In this document: piece after piece, positions 55,602 to 64,000 of the stretch | Layout of the letters: the number at the start of each line of letters is the position of its first letter | Numbering within the stretch: the first letter of the stretch is position 1 | Source of the DNA: Microbacterium halimionae | GTDB taxonomy: Bacteria; Actinomycetota; Actinomycetes; Actinomycetales; Microbacteriaceae | Assembly: GCF_011761265.1 (NCBI RefSeq) | Contig: NZ_JAAOZB010000002.1 | Span: forward strand, 1,054,001-1,118,000 | Length of the DNA: 64,000 bases | Direction of reading: 5' to 3' | Notes under the pieces: generated by a model | The model's database searches: none | Seen by the model: the letters and a program-made list of their open reading frames with translations, nothing else | Told to the model about the DNA's origin: nothing | Program-made: the position numbers and the translations under genes

Positions 55602-56228
55602 GTGACGACCCAAGCGACGTATAACCAGGCTCTGCGCACAGTAAAGCGCCCAGATCCCGTTGCGGTGGGCACAATCGTCTGGCTCGGCAGCGAAGTCATG
55701 TTCTTCGCTGGCCTCTTTGCGATCTACTTCACACTGCGCAGCACTTCTCCCGAGCTGTGGGCGCAGGAGTCATCGCTACTGAACGTTCCGTTCGCACTCG
55801 TGAACACGATCATTCTGATCGCATCGTCGTTCACCTGCCAGGCTGGTGTGTTTGCTGCCGAAAAGTTCCAGCCCTACCGCGTAGGCAAGTCCCCGCGACA
55901 GTGGGGAATGGTGGAGTGGTTCTTCCTGACATTTGCATTGGGCGCGATCTTCGTGTCCGGCCAGGTGTGGGAATACTCCCAGCTCGTCGCCGAAGGCATG
56001 TCGATCTCGTCGAGCTCCTATGCCTCAGCGTTCTATCTGACAACTGGTTTCCACGCGCTGCACGTTACTGGCGGCCTCATCGCCTTCTTGCTGACCATCG
56101 GACGCGCCTACGCCGTCAAGAACTTTGGACGCAAAGAGATGACCACTTCGATCGTCGTGTCGTACTACTGGCACTTTGTCGACGTCGTGTGGGTCGCCCT
56201 CTTCATCGTCATTTACTTCCTGAAGTAG
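55602..56228 (+). CDS. ctaE: Cytochrome c oxidase subunit III
   Basis: Subunit III is a membrane part of cytochrome aa3 oxidase that stabilises the catalytic subunits. The 208-residue protein has five hydrophobic helices and the conserved segments [28 protein letters not shown] and [14 protein letters not shown]. It is the five-helix actinobacterial form. The GTG at 55602 is chosen because CATAAT lies 6 nt upstream. It starts an operon with qcrC, qcrA and qcrB, the bc1 complex, with which it forms a supercomplex in actinobacteria. Confidence 0.96.
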   Translation: MTTQATYNQALRTVKRPDPVAVGTIVWLGSEVMFFAGLFAIYFTLRSTSPELWAQESSLLNVPFALVNTIILIASSFTCQAGVFAAEKFQPYRVGKSPRQWGMVEWFFLTFALGAIFVSGQVWEYSQLVAEGMSISSSSYASAFYLTTGFHALHVTGGLIAFLLTIGRAYAVKNFGRKEMTTSIVVSYYWHFVDVVWVALFIVIYFLK

Positions 56229-56249
56229 AAAGCGGAGTACCAACTCGAC

Positions 56250-57053
56250 ATGGCACGCCACAACTCACGCCGCAAGAGCGGCAGACGCAGCCCACTTGCC
56301 GCAGCCGCTCTCATCGGAATCGGTCTCCTCATCACGGGCGGAGCATACGCCGGTGCTTCAGCCGCGATGGCTGCAACCAGTGATTCTTCTGTCGCCGCAT
56401 CGACCTTGACGGTCGAAGACGGCCAAAAGCTCTTCCAGGCGAACTGTGCCACGTGCCACGGTCTCGATCTACAGGGAACCGACTCCGGTCCTTCGCTTTA
56501 CGGCGTCGGCGAGCTTGCCGTTCATTTCCAGGTGTCGACCGGACGTATGCCGCTGCAAGCTCAAGGCCCGCAGGCTCTGCAGAAGCCGGTGCAGTTCACC
56601 GAGGAGCAGACGGCAGCGATGGCGGCCTACGTCCAGTCGGTAGCCCCTGGGCCCACCTACCCAGACGAAGATGTTCTCGATGGCAACGGTGACGTAGCCA
56701 ACGGCGCCGAGCTCTTCCGCATCAACTGCGCTATGTGCCACAACGTAGCCGGTGCCGGCGGCGCACTCACCGAAGGCAAGTTCGCTCCGAACCTGCACAG
56801 CACCTCGGCTCTCAACATGTATGCCGCGATGGTGACCGGCCCGCAGAACATGCCCGTCTTCAACGACATGAACCTCTCGGATGACGAGAAGCGCGACGTC
56901 ATTTCAGCGCTTTTGTACATGCAAAACACCGAGTCGCCGGGCGGGTTCGAACTCGGCTCACTCGGCCCTGTATCTGAGGGCTTGTTCATTTGGATCTTTG
57001 GCATCGGCACGCTGATTGCCCTCACGGTGTGGATCACCGCGAAATCCAACTGA
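56250..57053 (+). CDS. qcrC: Diheme cytochrome c subunit of the bc1 complex, QcrC
   Basis: QcrC carries two c-type haems and passes electrons directly from the bc1 complex to cytochrome aa3 oxidase, replacing soluble cytochrome c. The 267-residue protein has an N-terminal signal anchor at about 15-45 preceded by many Arg and Lys, haem motifs C66-A-T-C-H70 and C160-A-M-C-H164, and a C-terminal membrane anchor at about 245-262. It lies 21 nt after ctaE and 41 nt before qcrA. Confidence 0.96.
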   Translation: MARHNSRRKSGRRSPLAAAALIGIGLLITGGAYAGASAAMAATSDSSVAASTLTVEDGQKLFQANCATCHGLDLQGTDSGPSLYGVGELAVHFQVSTGRMPLQAQGPQALQKPVQFTEEQTAAMAAYVQSVAPGPTYPDEDVLDGNGDVANGAELFRINCAMCHNVAGAGGALTEGKFAPNLHSTSALNMYAAMVTGPQNMPVFNDMNLSDDEKRDVISALLYMQNTESPGGFELGSLGPVSEGLFIWIFGIGTLIALTVWITAKSN

Positions 57054-57094
57054 CATTCCGTATCTGACCCGACTTTCAACGCACGAGGAGCACC

Positions 57095-58153
57095 ATGGCA
57101 CACGAGGAAGACCCGCTCGGGCACGAGAGGGCATCCTGGAAGCCCGAATCTGGGCTCGCGGTGGCTGTTCCTGACCCTGTCAAGGGCACTGAACTGCCCC
57201 CGCACCGTGAACGCCTGACGGACAAAGATCCGGCGACCATGAACCGGGCTGTCCGCACGATTTACACCCTGTTCTACTTGTCGGTGGCGGGCAGCATCTG
57301 GGCAGTTATTGCCTACATGATCTTCCCGATCGAAGACGGCTCGATGGTCAGCATCCGCCACAACAACCTCTTTATCGGTCTCGGCATCGCGCTCGCGCTG
57401 CTCGCGATCGGCATCGGTGCTATTCACTGGTCCAAAGCGGTGATGAGTGACAAAGAGCACATCGAGCCACGTCATGCCACGCGCGGTCGCGACACAACGC
57501 GTGAAGGTGCAATCGCTGTCTTCTCAGTAGCGAACGAAGAATCAGGCTTCGGTCGCCGCACGATGATCAGAAACTCACTGTTCGCCGCTCTCGCGGCTTC
57601 TGTGATCCCCGGCGTGACTCTCTTCCGCGGTCTCGCGCCGCAGTATGACAACCCAGCAGAGCTGCTGCGTCACACCATGTGGAAGGCGGGCTCGCGCCTC
57701 GCTCACGATCCCAGCGGCATTCCGATCAAGGCGTCGGACGTAACTTTCGGATCTGCGTTCCACGTCATCCCCGAAGAGCTCGCGGCCCTGAGCCACGAAG
57801 AGGGATACCTCGACGAAAAAGCGAAGGCGATCGTGCTGCTCGTGCGGATGCCGCAGGAGACTCTCACCGAAGCTGATGACCGAAAAGACTGGTCATACGA
57901 CGGCATTGTTGCGTACTCCAAAGTGTGCACTCACGTCGGCTGCCCAGTTGCCCTCTACGAGCAGCAGACACACCACTTGCTGTGCCCGTGTCACCAATCG
58001 CAGTTCGACGTCGCAAACGGAGCCGCTGTCATCTTCGGGCCCGCCGCTCGTCCGCTTCCTCAGCTTCCGATCACTGTCGATGATGAGGGATATATCGTCG
58101 CACGCAGCGACTTCACCGAGCCTGTTGGCCCGAGCTTCTGGGAGCGCCATTGA
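57095..58153 (+). CDS. qcrA: Rieske iron-sulfur subunit of the bc1 complex, QcrA
   Basis: QcrA carries the Rieske [2Fe-2S] centre that takes electrons from menaquinol. The 352-residue protein is the long actinobacterial form with three membrane helices (about 55-75, 90-112 and 152-170) and a C-terminal Rieske domain in which CTHVGC and CPCH supply two Cys and two His ligands plus the structural disulfide Cys pair. A good Shine-Dalgarno sequence, GAGGAG, precedes the ATG. It overlaps qcrB by 4 bp. Confidence 0.96.
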   Translation: MAHEEDPLGHERASWKPESGLAVAVPDPVKGTELPPHRERLTDKDPATMNRAVRTIYTLFYLSVAGSIWAVIAYMIFPIEDGSMVSIRHNNLFIGLGIALALLAIGIGAIHWSKAVMSDKEHIEPRHATRGRDTTREGAIAVFSVANEESGFGRRTMIRNSLFAALAASVIPGVTLFRGLAPQYDNPAELLRHTMWKAGSRLAHDPSGIPIKASDVTFGSAFHVIPEELAALSHEEGYLDEKAKAIVLLVRMPQETLTEADDRKDWSYDGIVAYSKVCTHVGCPVALYEQQTHHLLCPCHQSQFDVANGAAVIFGPAARPLPQLPITVDDEGYIVARSDFTEPVGPSFWERH

Positions 58154-59982
58154 GTACCGCCACCGTCAACGGCGCCATCACTGAGCAGCCGGACGGATCT
58201 GAAAAAGAAAAGCCGCTCGGCGGCCGATTCGTGGGATTCGCCGCGAACTACATTGATGAGCGCACAAGCCTTTCCGGACTCGTTAAGGAACTCGGACGGA
58301 AGATCTTTCCCGACCACTGGTCGTTCATGCTCGGCGAGATCGCACTCTGGAGCTTCGTAGTTGTCTTGATCTCCGGAACGTTCCTGACGTTCTTCTTCCA
58401 GGCGTCAATGGTGCCAACGCACTACGCCGGGGCTTACATCCCCATGCGAGGCATCGAAATGTCGGCTGCGCTCGATTCTTCGCTGCGTATCTCGTTTGAT
58501 ATCCGCGGCGGTCTTCTCGTTCGGCAGATTCACCACTGGGCTGCGCTCACATTTGTGGCAGGTATCGGCGTCCACATGTTGCGCGTGTTCTTCACTGGCG
58601 CGTTCCGTAAGCCTCGCGAAATCAACTGGGTCATCGGCTTCGTGTTGTTCGTGTTGGCAATGGCTGAGGGCTTCACCGGCTACTCGCTCCCCGACGATCT
58701 GCTCTCGGGTAACGGTCTTCGCATCATCGATGGAATGGTCAAAGGAATCCCGCTCATCGGCACGTGGATCTCTTATCTGCTGTTTGGCGGAGAGTTTCCT
58801 GGTGACCAGATTGTGGGACGTCTCTACACGCTCCACATCCTGTTGTTGCCTGCGATTCTCGTAGCGCTCTTGGCGCTGCACCTTGTGTTGATGATCATCA
58901 ACAAGCACACGCAGTTTGCTGGCCCGGCTCGTACCAACAGCAACGTCGTGGGTTACCCGATGCTTCCGGTATACGTCTCGAAGATGGGTGGGTTCTTCTT
59001 CATCACGTTCGGCGTGATCGTGCTGATCGCATCTCTCTTCACGATCAACCCGATCTGGAACTACGGTCCGTACGATCCATCACCGGTATCGGCAGGAACG
59101 CAACCTGACTGGTATATCGGATTCGCGGATGGCGCGCTTCGCCTTGTGCCTCCGCACTTGGAGAGCGTCTTCTGGGGACACACCTGGTCGTGGAACATCA
59201 TCCTCCCGCTTGCGGTTCTGGTGGTCTTCATCGTGATCGTTGCGCTGTATCCCTTCCTTGAGGCTTGGATTACCGGCGACAAGCGTGAGCACCACATCGC
59301 TCAGCGTCCCCGTAACGCGGCGACGCGAACCGCTATCGGCGCTGCCGGTGTCACGTTCTACGCCGCGCTGTGGGCAGCAGCATCGTCTGACATCATTGCG
59401 ACGCACTTCTGGGTCACGATGGAAGGTGTCATACACGTTCTGCAGGCAACCCTCATCCTCGGTCCGGTTCTCGCCTACTTCGTTACGAAGCGCATCTGTA
59501 TTGCGCTTCAAAAGAAGGACCGTGAAATCGCGCTGCACGGTTACGAGTCGGGACGCATCGTTCGACTTCCCGGTGGCGAGTACATCGAGGTTCACCAACC
59601 AGTCGACGAGTACGAACGCTGGAAGCTTGTTGACTTCGAGACATACGCCCCGCTGGTCGTGCGTCCCAATGACAAGGGCAACATCCCCTGGCACCAGAAC
59701 GTTCGCGCATCACTGTCGCGTTGGTTTTTCGAGGATCGCCTGTCCCCCGTCACCCAGGCCGAGCTCGACGAGGCTGTGGCGCACCAGCACCACACGCTTG
59801 ACGATATTGCGCACGAAGAGGCCGAAGAGATCGATGGAGCTCGTCAGCGCGCGATCGAAGACGGAAAACCCGTTGTCGAATCCGGTGTTCGCGCCGAAGT
59901 TGAGCTTCCTCTTCCGTCTTTCCTTGATGACAAAGAAGACGACAAGAAGGATGCCACGGACGGCGACGATCCGCGGAGTTAG
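58150..59982 (+). CDS. qcrB: Cytochrome b subunit of the bc1 complex, QcrB
   Basis: QcrB holds the two b haems and the quinol sites of the bc1 complex. The 610-residue protein has the cytochrome b core with QIHHWAALTFVAGIGVHMLRVF, NWVIGFVLFVLAMAEGFTGYSLPDDLLS and paired His ligands in HILLLPAILVALLALHLVLM, then the PDWYIGFADGALRL segment, and a long acidic cytoplasmic tail of about 110 residues. The only start matching the frame is a TTG at 58150 that overlaps the qcrA stop (TTGA), so it depends on coupling to qcrA. A terminator follows. Confidence 0.95.
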   Translation: MSTATVNGAITEQPDGSEKEKPLGGRFVGFAANYIDERTSLSGLVKELGRKIFPDHWSFMLGEIALWSFVVVLISGTFLTFFFQASMVPTHYAGAYIPMRGIEMSAALDSSLRISFDIRGGLLVRQIHHWAALTFVAGIGVHMLRVFFTGAFRKPREINWVIGFVLFVLAMAEGFTGYSLPDDLLSGNGLRIIDGMVKGIPLIGTWISYLLFGGEFPGDQIVGRLYTLHILLLPAILVALLALHLVLMIINKHTQFAGPARTNSNVVGYPMLPVYVSKMGGFFFITFGVIVLIASLFTINPIWNYGPYDPSPVSAGTQPDWYIGFADGALRLVPPHLESVFWGHTWSWNIILPLAVLVVFIVIVALYPFLEAWITGDKREHHIAQRPRNAATRTAIGAAGVTFYAALWAAASSDIIATHFWVTMEGVIHVLQATLILGPVLAYFVTKRICIALQKKDREIALHGYESGRIVRLPGGEYIEVHQPVDEYERWKLVDFETYAPLVVRPNDKGNIPWHQNVRASLSRWFFEDRLSPVTQAELDEAVAHQHHTLDDIAHEEAEEIDGARQRAIEDGKPVVESGVRAEVELPLPSFLDDKEDDKKDATDGDDPRS

Positions 59983-59996
59983 CTCGCGATGAACGT

Positions 59997-60040
59997 GAAA
60001 AAGGGTCCGCACCTCATCATCGAGGTGCTGACCCTTTTTC
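59997..60040 (+). terminator. Bidirectional hairpin terminator after qcrB
   Basis: GAAAAAGGGTC and GACCCTTTTTC flank an inner 7-bp GCACCTC / GAGGTGC stem, with one C-T mismatch and a 6-nt loop. The T run TTTTT marks it as a strong terminator for the qcr operon. Confidence 0.92.
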
Positions 60041-60095
60041 GTGCAATCACGCCACGCTCTGAGCCGTCTGTAACAGTCCCGTGACAGAGACCGCA

Positions 60096-60101
60096 TAGCG
60101 T
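60096..60101 (+). promoter_or_regulatory. Leaderless-type -10 box (TAGCGT) of the urate hydroxylase gene
   Basis: TAGCGT is followed by TGAGTAT (7 nt) and the GTG at 60109. Confidence 0.5.
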
Positions 60102-60108
60102 TGAGTAT

Positions 60109-61290
60109 GTGCGAATCATCATCATCGGAGCAGGTATCGGCGGCGCAAGCGCAGGTATCGCGCTTAAGCGACTAGGCCACGACGTCACCATTTACGACCA
60201 GATCCGAGAGAACAAACCTGTTGGCGCGGCACTATCGCTCTGGTCAAACGGCGTTAAGGTACTCAACTGGCTCGGTCTCGCCGACGAAGTAGCAGAGCTC
60301 GGCGGCCGAATGGACATGATGTCGTACGTCGACGGCCACACCGGCGAGACGATGTGTCGTTTCAGCCTCGAACCCGTCACGACGAAAACCGGCCAGCGCC
60401 CCTACCCCGTCGCACGCGCCGACCTTCAAGCACTCCTAATGGAGACGTTCGGCATGGCAGACATCCAACTAGGCATGAAGGTCGTCGAGATTGCTGAGAG
60501 TGACGACACCGTCACTGTCACGTTCGCGAATGGCGAGACCGCAACCGGCGACATGCTCATCGGCGCGGACGGTGCACGTTCACTCACGCGCGACTATGTA
60601 ACGGGCGGCGGCATCGAGCGTAGCTACTCGGGATACACAAACTTCAACGGGCTAATCCCCGTTGACGAGCGCGTGAGCGCGCTGGACCAGTGGACCACTT
60701 ATGTCGCCGATGGCAAGCGCATGAGTGTCATGCCGGTGGCTGGCGACCGCTTCTACTACTTCTGCGACATCCCTCAGCCCTCGGGACTCCCCTATGACCG
60801 CTCAGACGGCGCGGCGCCGCTCCGTGAGGCCTTTGCAGGTTGGGCGCCAGCCGTACAGCATCTGATCGATGCTATCGAGCCTGAAGTTTCACTCAATCGT
60901 GTGGAGATCTGGGACATCGATCCCTTTCACACGTGGGTTCGCGGGCGTGTAGCCATTCTGGGAGATGCCGCGCACAACACGGCTCCCGATATCGGCCAGG
61001 GAGCCTGCTCGGCGCTCGAGGACAGTTTTGTTCTGGGCATAGTTTTCGCGACGAACACCATGGGTGTCGAAGATGCTCTCACGCGATACCAGCGCATCCG
61101 TAGCGAGCGGGCGGGAGATCTCGTGCTGCGAGCTCGTCGACGGAGCCAAGAGACGCACGCATACGATGAAGCCGTCACCCAAGCCTGGTACGACGGCCTG
61201 TGGAAAGAGACCGGCGAAGGAGTCATAAAGGGCATCGTCGGCAACATCGTCGGCAGCCCCGTGAATCTCGGCGGCGGCCTACTCGACTGA
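60109..61290 (+). CDS. hpxO: FAD-dependent urate hydroxylase HpxO-like
   Basis: HpxO oxidises urate to 5-hydroxyisourate in purine breakdown without the usual copper-free uricase. The 393-residue protein closely follows Klebsiella HpxO along its length (recalled comparison): FAD motif IIGAGIGGASAG at 5-16, KPVGAALSLWSNGVK, DQWTTYVADGKRMSVMPV and GDAAHNTAPDIGQGACSALED. R204 and Y216, the urate-binding pair reported for HpxO (recalled), are present at the same numbers. No other purine breakdown genes are near. The start is GTG, with TAGCGT 7 nt upstream. Confidence 0.85.
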   Translation: MRIIIIGAGIGGASAGIALKRLGHDVTIYDQIRENKPVGAALSLWSNGVKVLNWLGLADEVAELGGRMDMMSYVDGHTGETMCRFSLEPVTTKTGQRPYPVARADLQALLMETFGMADIQLGMKVVEIAESDDTVTVTFANGETATGDMLIGADGARSLTRDYVTGGGIERSYSGYTNFNGLIPVDERVSALDQWTTYVADGKRMSVMPVAGDRFYYFCDIPQPSGLPYDRSDGAAPLREAFAGWAPAVQHLIDAIEPEVSLNRVEIWDIDPFHTWVRGRVAILGDAAHNTAPDIGQGACSALEDSFVLGIVFATNTMGVEDALTRYQRIRSERAGDLVLRARRRSQETHAYDEAVTQAWYDGLWKETGEGVIKGIVGNIVGSPVNLGGGLLD

Positions 61291-61346
61291 CACACTTGCG
61301 GCAGAAATTGCGCGCATCTTGGCACTCGCTCGCATTCGGTGGCTCT

Positions 61347-61352
61347 TAAGCT
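61347..61352 (+). promoter_or_regulatory. Leaderless-type -10 box (TAAGCT) of the rhodanese gene
   Basis: TAAGCT is followed by GACCGC (6 nt) and the ATG at 61359. Confidence 0.5.
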
Positions 61353-61358
61353 GACCGC

Positions 61359-61772
61359 ATGACCTCGACTGCATACTTTGATGCCAAGCTCGCACACGAA
61401 ACCGATCCGAGCGACGTTTACGCCGACCAGAAGGCGGGATTGGATTTCGTGTTAGTCGATGTGCGAAGTGTCGAAGCGTGGCAGCAGGGCCACATCCGAG
61501 GCGCTCTCCACATGCCCTATCGCGATATCGAGCAACGCGCACCGCAAGACATCTTGCGTTCGACGCCAGTCGTGGTCTACTGCTGGAGCCCAGGTTGCAA
61601 CGCCGGCGCGAAGGGAGCGCGGGGATTCGCGAAGCTGGGTTACGCAGTTAAAGAAATGATTGGTGGCTACGAGTATTGGGCCCGTGAAGGGCAACCCACG
61701 GAAGATTCAAACGGCGACTTGCCCCGAATCTTCGACCCGCTCGTGATGTTGGTTCGAGATGGCAAAGGCTAG
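61359..61772 (+). CDS. Rhodanese-like domain protein
   Basis: This 137-residue protein has one rhodanese domain with VDVRSVEAWQQGHIRGALHMP near 33-53 and an active-site loop CWSPGCNAGAKG in which the first Cys would form the persulfide. It probably transfers sulfur or acts in thiosulfate or cyanide metabolism; the partner is unknown. It follows the urate hydroxylase gene but has its own leaderless-type promoter. Its stop lies 6 nt from that of the convergent phosphatase gene, with no hairpin between. Confidence 0.9.
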   Translation: MTSTAYFDAKLAHETDPSDVYADQKAGLDFVLVDVRSVEAWQQGHIRGALHMPYRDIEQRAPQDILRSTPVVVYCWSPGCNAGAKGARGFAKLGYAVKEMIGGYEYWAREGQPTEDSNGDLPRIFDPLVMLVRDGKG

Positions 61773-61778
61773 AACAAC

Positions 61779-62573
61779 TCAAGCGATCTGCGCATTGGGC
61801 GCTTGAACACTCGCCGCAGACCCGAAGTAGCACGCGTCAGCTTTGAGCGGCAAAAGTCCGGCGTCAGCGACATCGCACACCACTGCTGTGACGTTGTCCC
61901 GGGTACCAGCCTCTAGCGCGAGCGAGACGATGGCGGATGCCGCAGACGCAGCATCACGTGCACGAATCAGGGTGATCGCGATCTCTTCTTCTGGCACGTA
62001 GTCAGTGAGCCCATCGCTGCAGAGCAGCCAGCGATCCCCGACTTGCGTATCGCGCTCTGTCACTGTCACAGCATCCGTCTCAGCGCCACGGAGTGAGGCC
62101 GTGATGATATTGCGCCGCGGGTGGTACGCGGCGTCCTCAGGAGCGAGCAAACCGTGCTCGACGAGCACCTGAACGTACGAGTCGTCCCGCGTCTCTCGGG
62201 TGAAAGCTCCGTGACGCAACAAGTAGCCACGCGAATCGCCGGCATGTGCGAGAAGTAACGACCCCGAGGCCGAGAGGAAAAGCCCGGTGAATGTTGTCGC
62301 CATGCCCTCAAGAGATGCATCCGAGTCGACTAACGAGCGAAGATCCCAGTTCGCATCACTGATCCGCGCTGTGACAGCATCAGCGTTGGCAATGCGCCCG
62401 CCAAGAGCGCCCACCCGCTGCACGAGAGCCGCGGATGCGATATCTCCCGACGGACCCCCTCCAACGCCGTCAGCCACAGCAGCACCCCAGTGCGCCGCGA
62501 AGGCGGCGTCCTGGTTTGTCTGCCGAAACGCGCCGATGTCAGAAACGGCCGTGGCATGGAGCCTCAGCTGCAC
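61779..62573 (-). CDS. PP2C-type serine/threonine phosphatase
   Basis: This 264-residue protein phosphatase has the PP2C motifs TNQDAA, VADGVGGGPSGD, HAGDSRGYLLR, CSDGLTDYV and DNVTAVV, whose Asp residues bind two metal ions. It lacks membrane segments and regulatory domains, as in the soluble PstP-like group, and could reverse Ser/Thr kinase signals. The GTG at 62573 lies 5 nt after the ctaF stop, so it seems to be co-transcribed with cytochrome oxidase genes. No kinase gene is in the window. Confidence 0.92.
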   Translation of the reverse strand: MQLRLHATAVSDIGAFRQTNQDAAFAAHWGAAVADGVGGGPSGDIASAALVQRVGALGGRIANADAVTARISDANWDLRSLVDSDASLEGMATTFTGLFLSASGSLLLAHAGDSRGYLLRHGAFTRETRDDSYVQVLVEHGLLAPEDAAYHPRRNIITASLRGAETDAVTVTERDTQVGDRWLLCSDGLTDYVPEEEIAITLIRARDAASAASAIVSLALEAGTRDNVTAVVCDVADAGLLPLKADACYFGSAASVQAPNAQIA

Positions 62574-62578
62574 GGTAT

Positions 62579-63013
62579 TCAGCGCGCGAAGTATCCGCGA
62601 TAGTACTCGAAGACCCAGCCCACGATTGCGATGACGAAGACGCCAACGCCAACCGGCACCATCCAGGTACCGACAGCGAAGCCAATCATCGCGATACCAG
62701 CAGATCCTGCAAGTACGATGGGCCACCACGACCACGGGCTGAACTCGCCCATCTCGGGATCCCCGTCGTCGATATCTGCCGTGAGGCTATCTTCGGGCAG
62801 CTCACCGCTCTGAGCCTTGTGCACCTGGTTGACGTAGAAACCGATCATCAGAGCCATCAACGTTGCAAAGAGCAGCGCAGTCGAGCCGACCCATTCGACC
62901 GCGTTTACAAACGCGAGGTCAGGGTGCGCGATGACACTCCATACCGTGTACACCACGGCCATGAGGAAAAAGAAGCCGGCGAGAATCCACCAGAGGTTGG
63001 TATTCGTGCGCAC
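62579..63013 (-). CDS. ctaF: Cytochrome c oxidase subunit IV (actinobacterial CtaF)
   Basis: CtaF is the small fourth subunit of the actinobacterial cytochrome aa3 oxidase. The 144-residue protein has four hydrophobic helices (about 8-28, 40-62, 97-113 and 117-137) with the conserved start TNLWWILAGFFFLMAVVYTVWS and the PWSWWPIVLAG segment before the third helix. It follows ctaD after 2 nt. The phosphatase gene follows after 5 nt. Confidence 0.94.
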   Translation of the reverse strand: MRTNTNLWWILAGFFFLMAVVYTVWSVIAHPDLAFVNAVEWVGSTALLFATLMALMIGFYVNQVHKAQSGELPEDSLTADIDDGDPEMGEFSPWSWWPIVLAGSAGIAMIGFAVGTWMVPVGVGVFVIAIVGWVFEYYRGYFAR

Positions 63014-63015
63014 GA

Positions 63016-64000
63016 CTACTTGACCTTTCCGTTTTCAGCGTCCACTACCGGCGCGTCAGGCGCATCCTTGCTGGGTCCGACGCCAACCGTCAACGCTGCT
63101 TCGGGGTGGTTGAGGTCAAAGGCCGGACGCTCGCTGCGAATGCGAGGGATAGAGGTGAAGTTGTGACGCGGGGGCGGGCAACTTGTCGCCCACTCCAACG
63201 ATCCTCCGTAGCCCCACGGATCGTTGACCGTGACTGTTGCAGCTTTGCGAGACGTGATCCAGATGTTGAACAAGAACGGGATCATCGACGCGGCCAAAAT
63301 CATTGCCCCGACTGTCGAAACCTGGTTCTGCCAGGTCCATCCGTCAGCGTTGGAATAGTCAGCGTAGCGACGAACCATGCCATCGACACCCAGCCAGTGC
63401 TGGATGAGGAAGGTCATGTGGAAACCGACGAAGAGCAACCAGAAGTGTATGTAGCCGAGACGCTCGTTGAGCATGCGTCCGGTCCACTTCGGCCACCAGA
63501 AGTAGAAGCCCGCGAACATCGCAAACACAACAGTGCCGAACACGACGTAGTGGAAGTGCGCCACCACGAAGTAGGAGTCCGACAGCGCGAAGTCGAGCGG
63601 AGGCGACGCGAGGATCACACCGGTCAGACCGCCGAAGACGAAGGTCACGAGGAATCCGAGCGAGAACACCATGGGCGTCTCGAACGTCACGGATCCTCGC
63701 CAGAGCGTTCCGATCCAGTTGAAGATCTTCACTCCGGTCGGAACCGCGATCAGCATCGTCATGAGAGCGAAGAACGGCAGCAGCACAGATCCGGTGACGT
63801 ACATGTGGTGAGCCCACACCGCAACGGAGAGCGCAGCGATCGAGATCGTTGCGTACACCAGAGTCTTGTATCCGAAAATCGGCTTGCGGCTAAATACCGG
63901 GAAGATTTCCGACACGATACCGAAGAACGGCAGGGCGATGATGTAGACCTCGGGGTGACCGAAGAACCAGAACAGGTGCTGCCACAGCAGAACTCCGCCA
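63016..64000 (-). CDS. ctaD: Cytochrome c oxidase subunit I, C-terminal part
   Basis: This is the C-terminal part of the haem-copper catalytic subunit; it runs off the right edge of the window. The visible 327 or so residues include [17 protein letters not shown] with the CuB His and the cross-linked Tyr, WAHHMYVTG with the CuB His pair, the K-channel [14 protein letters not shown]-like region (here [15 protein letters not shown]), and [13 protein letters not shown] with the haem a and a3 His ligands. It reduces oxygen to water. ctaF follows 2 nt after its stop. The upstream gene, probably ctaC, lies outside the window. Confidence 0.97.
   Translation of the reverse strand, partial: GGVLLWQHLFWFFGHPEVYIIALPFFGIVSEIFPVFSRKPIFGYKTLVYATISIAALSVAVWAHHMYVTGSVLLPFFALMTMLIAVPTGVKIFNWIGTLWRGSVTFETPMVFSLGFLVTFVFGGLTGVILASPPLDFALSDSYFVVAHFHYVVFGTVVFAMFAGFYFWWPKWTGRMLNERLGYIHFWLLFVGFHMTFLIQHWLGVDGMVRRYADYSNADGWTWQNQVSTVGAMILAASMIPFLFNIWITSRKAATVTVNDPWGYGGSLEWATSCPPPRHNFTSIPRIRSERPAFDLNHPEAALTVGVGPSKDAPDAPVVDAENGKVK

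Overview
The window is about 60 % G+C by eye and comes from an actinobacterium, most likely of the family Microbacteriaceae (inference). Supporting evidence: RbpA, WhiA, OpcA, a diheme QcrC and a four-domain ribosomal protein S1, plus the gene orders tkt-tal-pgi-zwf-opcA-pgl, uvrC-rapZ-whiA and ctaE-qcrC-qcrA-qcrB. No tRNA, rRNA, insertion sequence, prophage or CRISPR array was seen. Genes are tightly packed, and no stretch over 300 bases lacks a gene.

Layout. 1-3877: an Fe-S assembly operon on the minus strand (sufB, sufD, a Rieske ferredoxin, sufC, sufT). 4134-6645: haem A genes ctaA and ctaB around a small membrane protein that has a putative leader peptide. 6898-15010: a six-gene pentose-phosphate operon. 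15085-20691, minus strand: rbpA, secG, tpiA, pgk, gapA, sodA and whiA. 20733-29986: rapZ, uvrC and uvrA, then a divergent MarR/OhrR-type regulator and zinc-ribbon protein, then uvrB and coaE. 30021-34572: a degenerate GGDEF membrane protein, an orphan histidine kinase and an MFS exporter. 34645-38772: a methyltransferase, a small protein whose probable lipoprotein signal peptide carries an amber stop, and a LuxR/LAL-type regulator split by a frameshift inside an 8-bp tandem repeat. 38854-44151: rpsA, an RNase HI, an Fe/2OG-oxygenase-like protein behind a DtxR/IdeR-like box, and a solitary GmrSD-like DUF262/DUF1524 nuclease. 44162-55419: mixed housekeeping and accessory genes. 55602-59982 and 61779-64000: the respiratory bc1-aa3 genes (ctaE, qcrCAB; ctaD, ctaF and a PP2C phosphatase), separated by an HpxO-like urate hydroxylase and a rhodanese.

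How the genes fit together. Fe-S assembly, haem A synthesis and the bc1-aa3 genes together supply the aerobic respiratory chain. The pentose-phosphate operon and the gapA-pgk-tpiA set form the central carbon core. UvrA, UvrB and UvrC lie within 8 kb of each other.

Main observations. (1) At least 14 genes have a TANNNT-like -10 hexamer exactly 6-7 nt upstream of an ATG or GTG and no Shine-Dalgarno sequence, indicating widespread leaderless transcription. (2) The regulator at 36099-38772 is broken at about 3.9 copies of an 8-bp repeat; one more copy or two fewer would restore the frame, so it is a candidate phase-variable switch. (3) A lipobox-proximal TAG in the protein at 35599-36084 coincides with a leaderless-type -10. 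(4) Short leader ORFs with leaderless-type promoters overlap downstream start codons at 5154-5216 and possibly 36163-36243.
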